From assembly GCA_963920705.1 (NCBI GenBank), contig OY987238.1:10038183-10102182 (forward strand): a stretch of DNA of 64,000 nucleotides, written 5' to 3'. Shown here one piece after another: positions 22,359 through 40,022 of this stretch. Position numbers and translations under genes: made by a program. Below the pieces are notes generated by a model. The model made no database searches. It was given only the letters and a program-made list of their open reading frames with translations, and had not been told where the DNA came from. Source of the stretch: Odiellus spinosus (lineage: Eukaryota > Arthropoda > Arachnida > Opiliones > Phalangiidae). Every line of letters begins with the position of its first letter. The stretch's first letter is position 1.

Positions 22359-24269
22359 CGGTCCATTCGTAGCGAATGAAAAACGTACAATCTTAAACTT
22401 TGTGTGGGGGAAAATTTCCACAAAGTACGGTTGTAAACCCTGAAACAAGCTGATCGTTGACGGCTTTCATGAATTATCATTTATGACCTAAATAAAGAAG
22501 AAACCAAGACACAAGACACATATATTTTAAATTAAGGACATAAAGTCAGGGGATTAAATTTGTCAAGACACATATATTTTAAAATAAAGTCAGGGGATTA
22601 AATTTGTTCAGGGAAAAGTTAGCTTCATATAACGGTACTACTTGTTTGCAACAATTCTCAATTTTTAGTTCCATTAGTCAAAATCGATGGCGCCACAATC
22701 GTGAGAACAAAATAAAATTTATAGTTCGTTAGATTAAATATTGATGGCGCCACCGTCACTGTTGGGTCGAAATTTTTATTTAAAGGGAATATGAAACGTA
22801 ATTTTTTTGTAAAAATTACAAATATCTAGAAAATGTTTTTTATTACCGGTTTAATATTACTTTATATTTTCGTAAGATTCCAAAAATTCTAATATCAAGT
22901 AACTTTTGGCGATTTATGTTTTAGTAGTTCAAATATATTTCTAAATAATGATAAACTCACTACAAAATACTCCCAAACCCGGTTTTTAGTGTTAGACTTT
23001 TTACTGTTAGATAGAATTTTCGTTTGATTTAATTTTTCAGTTCTGAGAAATGTGTGGTACGTTAACACGTTTCAAATAGTTTAGTTATATTTCGACCTAG
23101 AATTCTAAGTATCTATAGCTCCTCTATAAAAATTGGTTCTAAAATTCAATACATTTTGAATAATATCATTTAGATTTTCATTTCATAGTACCTTTAGCCT
23201 TTAATATTAATATATATTCAGAACATTAGTTATAAAATACGGAGTTTAATGATGAGAAACTTTAATTTAAGATTAACTGATAGTTAAAACTTTGGAATTA
23301 AGATAAATTATCATTGAAATACCGTTTTTCAATACTAGTTAAACTGTGAATTAAGCCTTTATTATTATTACTATAATTTTAAAATCCTTATTCACTAATT
23401 ATAAAACTGCGAAACAAATATTAAGATAGAAACACTTTTTTAATTATTCGAAAAGTAGGTTTGCCAATGATGGAAGAATAGTTTTCACAACGTGCGAAAG
23501 CTTAACTAATTAGTTAAGGTACTTAAACAGTCTCTGTCAAATCACGTTTTAAACTACATAATTTAGTAGGTTAAACAAGATATTAAATTTTCAAATTTAC
23601 GTTAAATATTGATTTCTATCTTAATATTTAGTTTAAATTTGTTTTATAATAGTGGCTAGGGTTTATATTAATGATTTAAAATTAATTGTGCTCGGGTTTT
23701 GTTCTCTATTCAATTATAATCACATTTTAATGTCCCTAATTAAAAATATAAAACAAAATTAAATAGATATAGGTTAATTTAAATTTAGAACTTACTAGAT
23801 ATCTTCTTTTATTTTGAGATGAGACGTGGGTTTTATCCAAAACCCTTCTGAATCCAAACTGGAACAATATTTGAAGTGTACAGATTTCTTTTAAACTCGA
23901 GTTAGATAGGAACTGTAAACAAATTTAAAACAATTCAGGATAGTTCTTTTTTTCTCGGAAATATTTAATATAATATTATTTTTTTGGATATGTTTTACAT
24001 ATAGGGCGAGTTATAGCGAAGTTTAAAAACATATACGTTTCTCCTGGAAACTGGCCATTAAATGGGTTTGACGTGTATAATTCGCGTGCCCAAAGTATCT
24101 GTATCTGTATGTGGTACACCATGCTTGACGATTTTTAAAGGGCAAGTGTTTTAAACAGAATAAACCGAAAATTACGTCGTTATTTACGAAAATATCTTGT
24201 AATTAAAATCATCGCTATAGAAGCGTAGCTTTTTATTGCAAACGCGAATGATGAGTTAGGCTTAACGTT
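22359..24269. other. intergenic, no gene seen
   Basis: This stretch is AT-rich without usable frames. A short direct repeat, 'acacatatattttaaa' then 'gtcaggggattaaattt', occurs twice at 22517-22605. A pair of 'gatggcgccac' words lies at 22686 and 22743. Confidence 0.45.
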
Positions 24270-24676
24270 TTAAAGGGAGAATGCAACCTAATAACAAGTG
24301 ATTTTTATCGATTCCTTATAGTTTAAATAGGCCTAATCCACCAATACAAAGTTTACAAAACAAATATTAAACTAGAAATAAATTTAAAACTTGCCCGGAA
24401 AATAGGCTTAGCGGGATTCATGGAGATCTTGAATTGCCTCCGTGTAAGGCCTCTCTTTAACGCGAGATCTCAACGAATCGCGTTCGATTGGTCGTTAGAC
24501 CTTACACGCAAGGAAATCAGGATCTCCATGGATCCCGCTAAGCCTATTTTCCGGGTAAGTTTTAAATTTATTTCTAGTTTAATATTTGTTTTGTAATTTT
24601 TTTCACTAGTGGATTAGGCCTATTTAAACAATAAGGAATCGATAAAAATCACTTGTAAGGTTTTTATTCTCAACGA
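24270..24676. mobile_element. family A MITE
   Basis: The left end is TTAAAGGGAGAATGCAACCT at 24270. Both arms are present, with 'aataggcttagcgggattca' and its complement in the other arm. The right end is degraded after 'tcacttgtaaggtttttatt'. The loop carries 'ccttacacgcaaggaaatca', typical of the 'cctccgtgtaaggtc' subtype. Confidence 0.85.
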
Positions 24677-26566
24677 GGGAGATTTTATTAAGAAATACGA
24701 AAATGCAGGATGATTTTCAGTAATTATAATATATTACGTATATTATTATTCCACATAACTGATTTCTTAAAGTTTTTATTATTTTTGTAACTTTTCTATT
24801 TATGTTCCTATTATTTGCCTTATTTTACTGCACTCATTTAGTCGTAATCGACACCGTTCTATACTTAAAATCATATTATTTTAACCTCAATACTTGCACT
24901 TTAAATGAGAAAGTTGAGAAAATAAGAAGAAAAATTTAAATGAAAGATATATTTGGGTTTCACCTCGGTACCCTTGAAATATGAAAAAATTCAAACTGTT
25001 GCGCAATTATCTCTGAAGCGTTAAAATGAACATGGAGGATAATTGGTTTTGTATAACAGTGGCGGTGTAATTGAGGTACAGTCAAGACCAATTTATGATT
25101 TCAACACGTACAAAGGTATATTATAGTATTAGAGCCACTCTTACACTCAATTCAACCGAATAGAGATACATTAATAGGTATCTTTGTATCCACTGAAAAT
25201 ACTACTTATCGTATTCCGATCTTATTGAAGGTATATTTTAATTTATAGTAGATTTATTATCTATTATTCATTTGGTATTGTTTATAGTTATAGTAGTTAG
25301 GGAAGCATGTATTTTACAATCTTATTTCTATCTGAGGATGTCCGCTTGAAGGAAAAACGATGGGTTATTGTTATAAACAGGATATTACCTAGGAATTACT
25401 AAGAAAGATTAAATTTCAGATAAATTTGTCTTCATTATACTGTTTAAAGGTCGCAATAAGTTTTGAAAGGTAGAATGCAGCCCAACCTATTAAACTTAAT
25501 TGTCTTCTATTTCAACTTAATTGACATCTATTTTATGTCTTCTATTTTAATTAACTTATTTGACTTAAGTGAGGAGTTTTCATGGACTACTTTTTCCCAA
25601 TGAAGTTTAACATTGTGTATCAATTCGCTTCAGCTTTTTTCACGCGTGGAGTGTAATCTTTGGCGTTCCCGACCGTCAGACAAGCATAATTACATATAGA
25701 ATTGGATATTTGATTAATATTTTCAATTATAAAACTTTAATTTCTATTAGTAATGATTAGAGATATATATTATGCAAATTAGACTGTTTTATATACGGAA
25801 AGAAACTTCAGACAAAACTTTAATTTATATTATTGCCAGGCCATCGACCTTAAATAATCATTAAAGTAAATAATTTTAGTTCATTTACTATAGTGACCCA
25901 TTATTATGAGAAAAAAGTTTTTTTAATATAAATTTAAATTATAGACTAGGATTTATTTTTAAACCTTGATTCCATTAAATTCCAATTTCAATGAGAAGCT
26001 AAGTATTGACAAAAGGTTTTGTGTTCAGTGTTGTAAACTATAAAGCGAAATTTGGACGCGTATTAATACACAATGTTAACTTAATAGTAAAGAAAAGTAG
26101 TTTTGAAAACTTTTCACGGACATTTTAGTTTTATTTACAAGGGTATATTAGAATAAACAAATTGATTTCGTAATAATCAAAAGCGAAAGAAAAAAAAGAA
26201 TATTTTTTTGACCAAAAATTGACGGAGCGGAATATAAAAGTAACGCCCGTGTGAAAAAAATTAGAATTTTGACTAAATTGAGTCTTAAAGCGTAACAATA
26301 CAATAAGCAGGGGTAATATTATTCATTTTGACACATTTATTCGTTTATCGTATGACCCTTGGGAAACTTATAAGCTCTCATTAGCCTTCCATTCGTTATT
26401 ACCATTAGTACTTGCCACACTAACTTCCCAAAAATTCCAACGCAAAAATTACAAAAACTACATGACATAAATGCGGTTTTATTTCATTTTTCATATAAGA
26501 TATTCAAAAATCTATAATTTATTTTCAATAATATTTCAGTTCATTACGTGGTTTTTGAGATTCTAG
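24677..26566. other. intergenic, no gene seen
   Basis: AT-rich, with no reading frame, RNA gene or repeat array that I can support. Confidence 0.45.
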
Positions 26567-26643
26567 GCCCTGTTCTCATCCGTTTTTAACCGTTTTGGAA
26601 AGATGAAATTGAAAAATTTCAAGGTCAGTTGTAAAAGTTGATT

Positions 26644-27482
26644 TTAAAGGTAAACTTGGAGCTAAAAATGGAACAGATTTTTAATTTATTTACGGAATCA
26701 CCGTGCCCAGAGGTATATAATAACCCCCTTCGGGGGGAAGTATGAAAGGTTGGCAAAATCGACGAACAACAAGTGCCCGGCACACACCGCTTTACTCCCA
26801 AAAAATAGTTACACCATTTTGAACCTCACTAAATTTTCCCTACGCACACTTCCGGAACTCGCGAGCTGAAGTCAACCTTCGACTCCAATTTAACAAACAG
26901 CCTGACTCCTGAGACAGGAAGTTCTAAACACAAATCGATCCGTCTTGTTTATACAAAGACCATTTACTAGAGTAGCGACATTGAGAAGTCCAGCGCGAGC
27001 TAGTGGCCTAGATAGTCAGCAGCGGGCTCTTGTTGTTCGTGATTTTTACCATTGGTAGTATAGGGGCTTTCATACTTCCCCCCGAAGGGGGTTATTATAT
27101 ACCTCTACCGTGCCTGAAAATGTATTAATGAATTTTCACAATTGTTATCACTGTTTTTGTGATTAAATTAATTTCAAAAGTCTGTTACAGTTTGAATAAA
27201 AGTAAATATAAATTCGAGCCAATCACATTATTTCAGCCTTCAACAGCCTGAGGTCTTGGCCATCAAACGCGGGCCTATTCTTTTAATGTTGGTACATAAC
27301 AAGCGTTGTTAAAGGCTGAAATATGATTGGCCCGAATTTATATCTACTTTCATTCAAAATTTACCAAACTTTAGAATTTAATTAAACACTAAAAACGTGT
27401 CTAAAATTGGTGAAAAATTTCTCGAATACGTTTCCGAAAATAAATTCGAAAGCTGTTCCATTTTTAGCTCCAAGTTTCCCTT
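26644..27482. mobile_element. family B MITE, interrupted
   Basis: The left end reads TTAAAGGTAAACTTGGAGCT and the right end AGCTCCAAGTTTCCC. Internal arms carry 'attatttcagccttcaacag' and its complement 'gttaaaggctgaaatatga', seen also at 34775-35233 and 60320-60663. A 399-bp hAT-like element interrupts the left arm just after 'cggaatcaccgtgcc'. Confidence 0.85.
26708..27106. mobile_element. hAT-like non-autonomous element with 8-bp TSD
   Basis: Terminal inverted repeats of about 40 bp begin (C)AGAGGTATATAATAACCCC and end as the complement. The flanks ACCGTGCC at 26700-26707 and 27107-27114 are identical. The two uninterrupted family B copies read straight through this point (34836 'tcaccatgcc', 60373 'tcatcgtgcc'), giving an empty-site comparison. 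The 8-bp duplication and CAGAG start fit hAT. There is no open frame for a transposase. Confidence 0.8.
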
Positions 27483-27621
27483 CACGATTCTAAACTGTTT
27501 GAAACGGTGTGAACATACGTAGCTTTAGTCAGACAATTAGACCCTGCTATCGTAACACTTATTATGTGCCATAATTTATTAACATTGTACAAAATCGTCA
27601 ATATTCTCTGTGCACAAATTT

Positions 27622-32865
<5,244 letters not shown>

Positions 32866-33791
32866 GGCAACGTCTTTCCTCTAAGGACCCCGATCTAGTC
32901 ACTGACTTCCTTTACTCCGAGTAACTCTGTAGATTCGTGAAAACGTATTTAGAATCTGATGCCCTTGGAAATTTTATATCTGCCATTTTGATCTAGATAT
33001 AAAATAAGGGGCCAACTACAAATATGCGTATTTTTGATAATATTCATTACCATTACTATGTGGTACTAATTTTATGTAAAAAACAAACAAAAATATATTG
33101 GTTTCACCATAAGTATTATTTTGTTCAAGAAACGTTTTACAATATGGCCAAGGATGAGGCGAATTCGGTACAAATAATCATTGCCAAATTCTTCCTCTTG
33201 AACAAGAGACTATATAACTGCATTGACAATAACCTATGATTAAAAGTATACGATATATTTATTGTAGAAAATAGTCTTGAAAGGTTTCTTTCCGGGTTAG
33301 CTAGTTAACGTCGTCTGCTTGTATACGAGACGGCTTGACAGGGTTCCATGTCATAGCCTGAGAGAAGATATTTTATATGAAAAAACAACATTCTAGATCT
33401 GTTCTTTGTTATGTTCTTTTTTATCCATAGACAAATTAAGGTCAGATCTAATAAATAAGCGATGAGAACTAGCCAGTAGGGAAGAAACATTTTAAATGGA
33501 TGCTATAGACCCAGGAAACAAAATATTTTTAATCAGTTTTGACTGTCAAAACTAGTCAAACGTTTCTAGCTATAATTTGCAACTAATTATCAAATTCGCG
33601 AATTTAGCCAAGAAGAAATATCAGATTTCTATCAAATTGGTTCATTTCCTATATTATTATAAAATATTTCATTTGGACTAGCAGTTCGGTTTTCCCGAGA
33701 ATTTTTAGTTTAAAAGATTTAGGCTTAGCGTTTCCAGTTTTGCAATCTTGCCGCAAAACTTTTGATGAGTTTAAAAATTTTTTTAATTAAT
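32866..33791. other. intergenic upstream of KMO
   Basis: This stretch should contain the KMO promoter, but no specific site can be named. A 61-codon frame at 33305-33490 (-) begins with a hydrophobic leader and ends in TSRRR. I treat it as a possible peptide only; see findings. Confidence 0.4.
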
Positions 33792-33978
33792 TTTAGCTCT
33801 GTTCACATTAAGTACTTTAAAACAGTTTTAAATCGTTCTAATATTAAAATTGACTTTCTAAGTTAATAACTCTATTTCTTGACCAAATATCTCTCGAATT
33901 TACCGCAAAAATGTACAATTTGACCATTTCAAATCGATTCAAAACGGTTTTAAAGTCTCTAGTGTGAACGCAACTATT
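33792..33978. mobile_element. family D inverted-repeat element
   Basis: The left end 'tgttcacattaagtacttta' and right end 'taaagtctctagtgtgaacg' form terminal inverted repeats. The interior has 'cttgaccaaatatctc' and 'gaccatttcaaatcgattc', shared with copies at 38430 and 46913. It is about 185 bp and non-coding. Confidence 0.7.
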
Positions 33979-34774
33979 GTAACAGTCCAAATCGATAATT
34001 TTTTTCCCATGTTTTATCAAAGTTGAGTATCCATATAAGGGACTCTTATCTATTGAACGATTTTCAGTCTTATTTTTTTTTTTACAAAAAAATCACTAAT
34101 ATTGCTAGAAAATTAACGTTAAATGCGTTATTTCGTTGCCTATAAAGAGGATTATGTTAACTTTTAAATATTAGATTTATTCCCAAGTTAAAGAGATTTA
34201 AAATTATTATTTATACGTATAAATATTTATTAGCCAAATTTTTGTGGAAAAATAATTTGAGGAAGGACCCCTCTTACGCTTATGTAAGATTTCAGATTGA
34301 AATTCAAAGTGATGATGTGAAAATAAGCCTTAGGGCATATCTATGGCTTCTTCCCGTGTTCTTAGTTTCAGCTATCAAGGCTATATTATACCAAGGATTT
34401 GACTTTATATATTCTGTTTGAGATCCGTTTTCATAACTACTTTATTTCCTGTTAAAGTTTAACATTTTGTATTAATCCGCACCATCTTTGGCTCCTAGGA
34501 AACACTAATCTTGAACTAAAACGTGGTAATTCTAATGGAAGTAAATTTAATATTCTACGAAAAGAAATACCAGTAGTTTTATTTTCTTTTATCATAATTT
34601 TATTCGTTTATAGTTTCGGCATACCACTCTGTTTCCAAAGAGGATTATTTTTGAATTCTGAATATAATTTATTTAGAAGTAAATTGAATACTTCTGATGT
34701 AGTTTGTTTCGGCTCTCTCTTTATCTATTTCAAAAGCTTCTTTTACACTTGAAATTTCGTTCACAAGAGTTCAC

Positions 34775-35233
34775 TTAAAGGGAAACTTGGTGCTAATAAT
34801 GGAACAGCTTTTGAATTTATTTTCGGCATCACCATGCCAAAAAACGTATTCGAGAATTTTTTTTTGGAATTTTTAGACACTTTTTTGGTATTTAAAATAA
34901 TTTCTAAAGTTTTGTAAAGTTTGTATAAAAGTTTAAATATAAATTTGAACCAATCATATTATTTCAGCCTTCAACAGTAATGTCTTAGGCATCAAGGTAA
35001 AGCCTATTCTTTTAACGTTAGCGCATTAAAAGCGCTGTTGAAGGCTGAAATAATATGATTGGTCGAAATTTATATTTACTTTTATTAAAATTTTACCAAA
35101 CTTTAGAAATTAATTGAAATACCAAAAACGTGTCTAAAAATTGTGAAATAATTCTCAAATACGTTTTTTGGCAAGGTGATTCCGAAAATAATTTCAAAAT
35201 CAGTTACATTTTAATCTTCAAGTTTTCATTTAA
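34775..35233. mobile_element. family B MITE, uninterrupted copy
   Basis: The ends are TTAAAGGGAAACTTGGTGCT and CTTCAAGTTTTCATTTAA. Conserved inner arms are 'attatttcagccttcaacag' and 'ctgttgaaggctgaaataat'. Because nothing is inserted at the site used by the hAT-like element at 26708, it serves as the reference copy of the family. Confidence 0.85.
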
Positions 35234-36061
35234 GTTCAAAGGGAGTACGAATAAGTTCATATAAATTCACTGAAATTCTAAGTTCACCAAAGATCCAGCA
35301 TGTAATCTAATCTGTTGTTTTTTTTTTTTTTTCATATATTGCAATTCAATAAAAACCACGTTATTTTAGTCTTTCGCTCCCCCTTTAAACGAAATACATT
35401 TGAATTTGAAAATCGGAATAATTTCACTTAAAAACCTGCCAAGATTTCTGTCAAACATCGCGATACTTAAGTGATATTTGAATCTATTCTAAGCTCAGAT
35501 TTAAAATGAAATGGTGGTGCCTTATAAAGATTTGAAGAATTTAATATTTCGATAGGAGTTTTTAAAAATCGACGGCTCTTTTGACATCCATTGATGATAG
35601 ATTTTTAGTTTTCCCTGATATCACGTTTTACGTTGGACGATTATAAAAGGAGTGGGGGTGTGGATTGATATTGGAATGGCCTATAGCGTTCGATATAGCT
35701 GATAAAAGCCGCTCCCCTCACGTCATTTGAGAAAATTGGTTAGGATTCCCGAAATCTGTACATATACACACTCAAACCGTGGGAAACTTCAAACTTATTG
35801 AAAAGAGAGGGGATTTTGAAGGTTCGATCCAATAATAAATTTTCGGGCCTTTGACTAGCTGTGTTTGCTATTAGTTTTCAAAACTATACTCGTGTTCAGT
35901 ATGGCATTACAAGGACTACTTTTTTCCCTGAGAAGCTTAATATTGTTTATAAATACGCCACAGGTATTTACAATGCTGTATACTTTTGTGGCTATAATAT
36001 AACATGCATACTTTTACACAAAGAACAAGTCTCACAAAAATTGTGGCTTATTTTTGTGTGC

Positions 36062-36165
36062 TTATTTTCCGTAATTAGCCGTGGTTTAATTGTGATTTAA
36101 ATGAGGTTAACTGTGATTAAACCTCGGTTAAATCTGATTAAACCGGCTCGTCTGAAAAGGGTGTA
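36062..36165. repeat. family E element, short copy
   Basis: The left end is 'taattagccgtggtttaatt', there are two copies of the 'cctcggttaaatctgattaa' unit, and the right end is 'accggctcgtctgaaaaggg'. The same ends flank the large 21-bp array at 5226-5780. This short form shows what the family may look like before expansion. Confidence 0.6.
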
Positions 36166-36254
36166 ATGCGTACGTCTATAGTATTATCTAGAGGTTATGA
36201 ATATTAAAGCTTTATTAGAATCATTTGTAAGTTAAAAACCTTACCTTATATTTT

Positions 36255-36606
36255 ACGATTAGCAGTTAAAAATCACTATCTATTTATCGATTTCTTAAAG
36301 TTTCAGAACACTAATCCAACAGAAAAAATTTCAAACCAATATTAAACTAGAAATCAATAAAAAAAAAAGCTGGATTACTGGAGATTTTGAATTTCTTCAC
36401 ATTGAAGGGGCAACGACCAATCGAAAGTTTAAATCTCATGGAGATCTCGATTTATAAACTAACCTTTGCTCATTGGTCGCTGACTCTTCTATACGAAGAA
36501 ATTCAGAATATTCCAGAATTCAGCTAAGCCTATTTTCCGGGTGAGTTTTAAATTGATTTCTAGTTTATTTATTTTTTTTCTGGTGGATTAGAAATCGATA
36601 AAAAAA
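36255..36606. mobile_element. family A MITE, degenerate
   Basis: The arms are recognisable by 'atctatttatcgatttctta', 'ggagattttgaatttcttca', its complement 'gaagaaattcagaatattcc', and 'ggattagaaatcgataaaaa'. Both extreme ends are eroded. Confidence 0.65.
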
Positions 36607-37189
36607 TTAAAATAAATGTAATTTATGGAAATATGCAATAGATGTCGCTATAAGCATTATCTCTAGGGAGAGCTTAAAGAGTAGAGGAAATATTGTGGCG
36701 GGAAATAAATTACATCTATGTAATAAATGGTAATACATCCAAATTCTATTTTCCTTCATTTTTGGGTTTTAAAACTTAGTTCTTTATAAAACCCAGTAGT
36801 ATCGTTGATAGTTTTGCAAACTGTGAATGTAATGAATTATATATTATAACGTTGGTTGAAACCGGGTGTGAAAATAATGAGGCGGGAAAGCCTCTTTTAA
36901 GGGTGAACTTTCTTTTTTTTGTCGAAATCATTCGAAGCGTGAAAATCGGAATGGAAAAAAAGGTGGAAATAGATTTCTCAAATTCGAAATTGGGTAGAAA
37001 AGTACAAAAGGACTGAGCCGTATCGCTTGCACAGGTCTTTACAAGTTTCTCGAAAGTTTTCTGAAGCTCTTCGGGTTTTAAAATTCAACATAAAATTCAA
37101 TTATATTGTATATTAAATGTCTTCACAAACATTTAAAATAGAGTTAATCTGGAAATTGAATTATTATAATGTTTTGGAATGTGACTATG

Positions 37190-37315
37190 TTTGAAGGTAA
37201 AATGCAACTCAACAGCAAATGATTTTATATTCAATCCATATCGTTTAAATAGGCCTAATCCACTAGTAAAATGATCAAATTAGACACAAAAAATATGTTA
37301 GGCTTAACAAGGGCT
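37190..37315. repeat. family A MITE fragment
   Basis: This is a single left arm: 'gtaaaatgcaactcaacagc', 'atcgtttaaataggcctaat', 'ccactagtaaaa', then a short link to 'gttaggctt'. It ends where a short minisatellite begins. Confidence 0.65.
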
Positions 37316-37324
37316 CGTAGGCTT

Positions 37325-37560
37325 TTTATCTGATAGAACCAATTGATAACTAAAAGGTCCAATTGAAAAATGAAAGAACCAATTGTTTTTTAAGAAAGAA
37401 TTAAGAAAGATATAAAGAACTAATTGATATCTGAAAGAACCAATTGATATCTGAAAGATCCAATTGATATCTGAAAGAAACAATTGATAATTCAATTTCC
37501 GAAAACACCAAATGTATAATTTTCCAATTTCCAAAGAAACTAGTTGATAATTATCCAAAA
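37325..37560. repeat. ~21-bp degenerate minisatellite
   Basis: Units of the type 'gaaccaattgatatctgaaa' are repeated about ten times with drift. The 84-codon minus-strand frame across it reads as repeated SIG(S/P)F-Y-QLVL peptides, as expected of a translated repeat. Confidence 0.75.
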
Positions 37561-38429
37561 CTGAATGAGCCCACCTTTTTTTTAAATCGCGCCGTCTGAT
37601 TTTTAGTCTGCAAAGTAAATATTCGTTGAACTATATGCTAACAGATGAAGGTTATATAACCTCTCTATTATTACGCAAAAGCGTATCCTTAAACGTATCA
37701 TTCTTATATCATAAACAAATCGAATAAATAAATGCGTTAGGTCGCGGAATAAGAAAAGCGTACATATTGGGACGAAATAATAAATAGAATAAATACGAAA
37801 TAGGATATTTTGTTGGCATCTCTCGCTTTATTCGTACGTGTGGCGTGTCTCGTCTCTACGGATCTCGCAACACGCCATTAAAGCCTAATTGATCTTAATA
37901 ATATTTGGCCGCGTCCGTGCAGGCGACCCCGCCTCTCTTTAGGCCTTGGTCTTTTGCCGCGGTCGCGTCTTTGTAATAACCACTCGTTTATTTGATGACG
38001 AAAACCCTGTGGGACATTTTTCTGAATAAATGGATCCTTTAGTCGCGAGAATACGATCCTCGCGTCCCGAGATATTCTTCCATCTCTCTCCTCCCACTAT
38101 CCACCGAAATATATAAGTGAGGCAGCCTGCCATGGAGCATGAAGACAAGGAGTAGACATGGGAATTTGGACAAGCTAATATTAAAATTAAATGTTTAGTT
38201 TGACCAAAATTTCATTTAAATTTTGAATTTATGATAGTAAACATCAAAAGTCTATAATTTTTTTTAATAAAAGTAAACAACGGTTTGTAGCTCAATACGT
38301 CGTCTAGCCCATCACTTAAAACTAGCCAAAAAAGTCACCACCCCTGTCTGGCTCGATTGTTTTGGACTCTTCCTCAATGTCTTGGCTATATTTTCTTCCA
38401 TCCCATCACCGAAATTTTACCGATTTCAC
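37561..38429. other. no gene seen
   Basis: A GC-richer patch at 37850-38150 ('ctcgcaacacgcc', 'ccgcggtcgcgtc') contains a 69-codon frame on the minus strand with no recognisable domain. It could be a regulatory or 5' UTR segment; nothing more can be supported. Confidence 0.35.
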
Positions 38430-38614
38430 TATAGCCGCGTTCACACTTCAGACTTCAAAACGGTTTTAACCGTTTTGGAAAGGTCAAATTATAAAATTTT
38501 AGGGTCACCCGTGAATATCTTTGATCAAGAAACAAAATTAATATCTTGAAAAGTCGATTTCAACATTGGAATCGGTTGGAAAACGGTTCCAAAGTGCCAA
38601 GTGTGAACGTAGCT
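38430..38614. mobile_element. family D inverted-repeat element
   Basis: The ends are 'agccgcgttcacacttcaga' and 'gccaagtgtgaacgtagctt'. Inner words 'aacggttttaaccgttttgg' and 'aaaaacggttcc'-type arms are inverted. This is the clearest copy of the family at about 185 bp. Confidence 0.8.
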
Positions 38615-39633
38615 TATTTACACAGACAGCGGCCGCGCTAGAGTGTCTGGAATCGGAATCTGCCGGTACATTTATCCGGTAGTATTAAGCTACGGGGCGT
38701 TGTTTACTTTTATGCAATGAAGTGATAGACTTTTGTACACATATATCATATTTTTCACAAAAATTGACCCCAAAAACTCGGAACTCACGAGATATGGGTT
38801 GCATCATCCCTTTAAGGTTGAGACATTAGGATTTAGACCAATTTCCAACTCCTCTATTTATTCTCTTTGGTGTTGAAGCTCTCTCTGTCTAAGAATCCAT
38901 TTCATTTGTTTCTTTCGTGTTAATAGGTATAAGCCTATAAGCGGTGGATTTCGATACGCCCCTACCTCGGACCTTTTTTGTTTCCCTAATATTACTTCAT
39001 TAATTCAAATAAATCGAACGCCCTGTATACATGACTATTCCCGCGTGCTCTCTGGCTGCCACTGTAATACGAGCAATGGGCAGCTGTCACCGAGCCAGTG
39101 GGAGGAAAAAAAGGTCCAAGATGGTATAGTGGAACTGCTAAGAGTGCGCCAAAGGCCTGCCCCCTGGCCGGTTGAGGGGAGGAGAGTTCGGGTTGACCCA
39201 AAGTTTTCTGCTTTATCAAGGCTTAATGTTACGTTAGGACTGGCGCGTTTCCCGAGCGGTTTCTTTTTAAAACAGATGGTTTTCTATGGTTTTAGGGTTT
39301 CTTTACCATATTACATATTTTGATGGTTGTTTTTCTCTCGTAATTTATCATTTTCTATGTAAAATTTCAAGTTTTCTCTTATTAAAGGGATATGCAACCG
39401 TAAACCAAAGTGTTTAGTTTTTGGAAAATATCACATACCCAACATGAGGAAAGCTTTGACCTTAGTGTTCCGATATACTAATTATAATCTCCCATTAATT
39501 ATCGCTTATTCCCATTCTCTTTCAATTAAGATTTTCACTAATCATTTAACATTTATACTATTAGTAATTTTACTGTAAATTACTAATTAAAAATTACTTG
39601 GTTATAATCTTAGATTCAAATAGAAAACACCTT
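38615..39633. other. no gene supported
   Basis: Overlapping frames of 75 and 92 codons on opposite strands at 38992-39323 sit in a GC-richer patch ('gagccagtgggagg'). Neither resembles a family I know, and neither has splice sites leading to other exons. Confidence 0.35.
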
Positions 39634-40022
39634 CTTAAAGGGAGAATGCAACCTAACAAAAAGTGATTTTCTTATCGATTCCTTACCGTTAAAATAATCC
39701 TAATCCAACAGTAACAAAATGCAAATAATATTAAACTAGAAATAAATTTAAAACTTGCTCGGAAAATAGGCTTAGCTGGATTCAAGGAGATCCTGAATTT
39801 CTTCCAATTGAAGGGTCAGCGACCAATGAACGAATACTCGTTAAGGCGAGATCTCCATGAGACTTCTAATAACCCTCTCAATGCGAAGAAATTCAGAATA
39901 TCCATGAATCCAGCTAAGCCTATTTTTCGTGTAAGTTTTAAATTTATTTCTAGTTTAGTATTTATTTCTAATTATTTTTACTGGTGGATTAGTCCTATTT
40001 AAACGATAAGGAATCGATACAA
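39634..40022. mobile_element. family A MITE, right end truncated
   Basis: The left end is TTAAAGGGAGAATGCAACCT. Both arms are present with the 'gaaatttcttc/gaagaaattc' loop subtype. It stops after 'cgataaggaatcgata' without the last 40 bp or so. Confidence 0.8.

Larger units (their letters stand above)
26567..27530. mobile_element. family D inverted-repeat element, host of a nested insertion
   Basis: The left part ('gttctcatccgtttttaacc', 'gttttggaaagatgaaatt') and the right part ('gaaacggtgtgaacatacgt' then 'agctt') match the two ends of family D elements at 33792-33978, 38430-38614 and 46913-47101. Here the two halves are separated by about 840 bp of a family B element. The match is partial, so this is moderately supported. 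Confidence 0.55.

Noticed and set aside
38992..39323. Opposed frames of 75 and 92 codons in a GC-richer patch
   Set aside because: No family, no exon partners, and both strands are open, which points to base composition.
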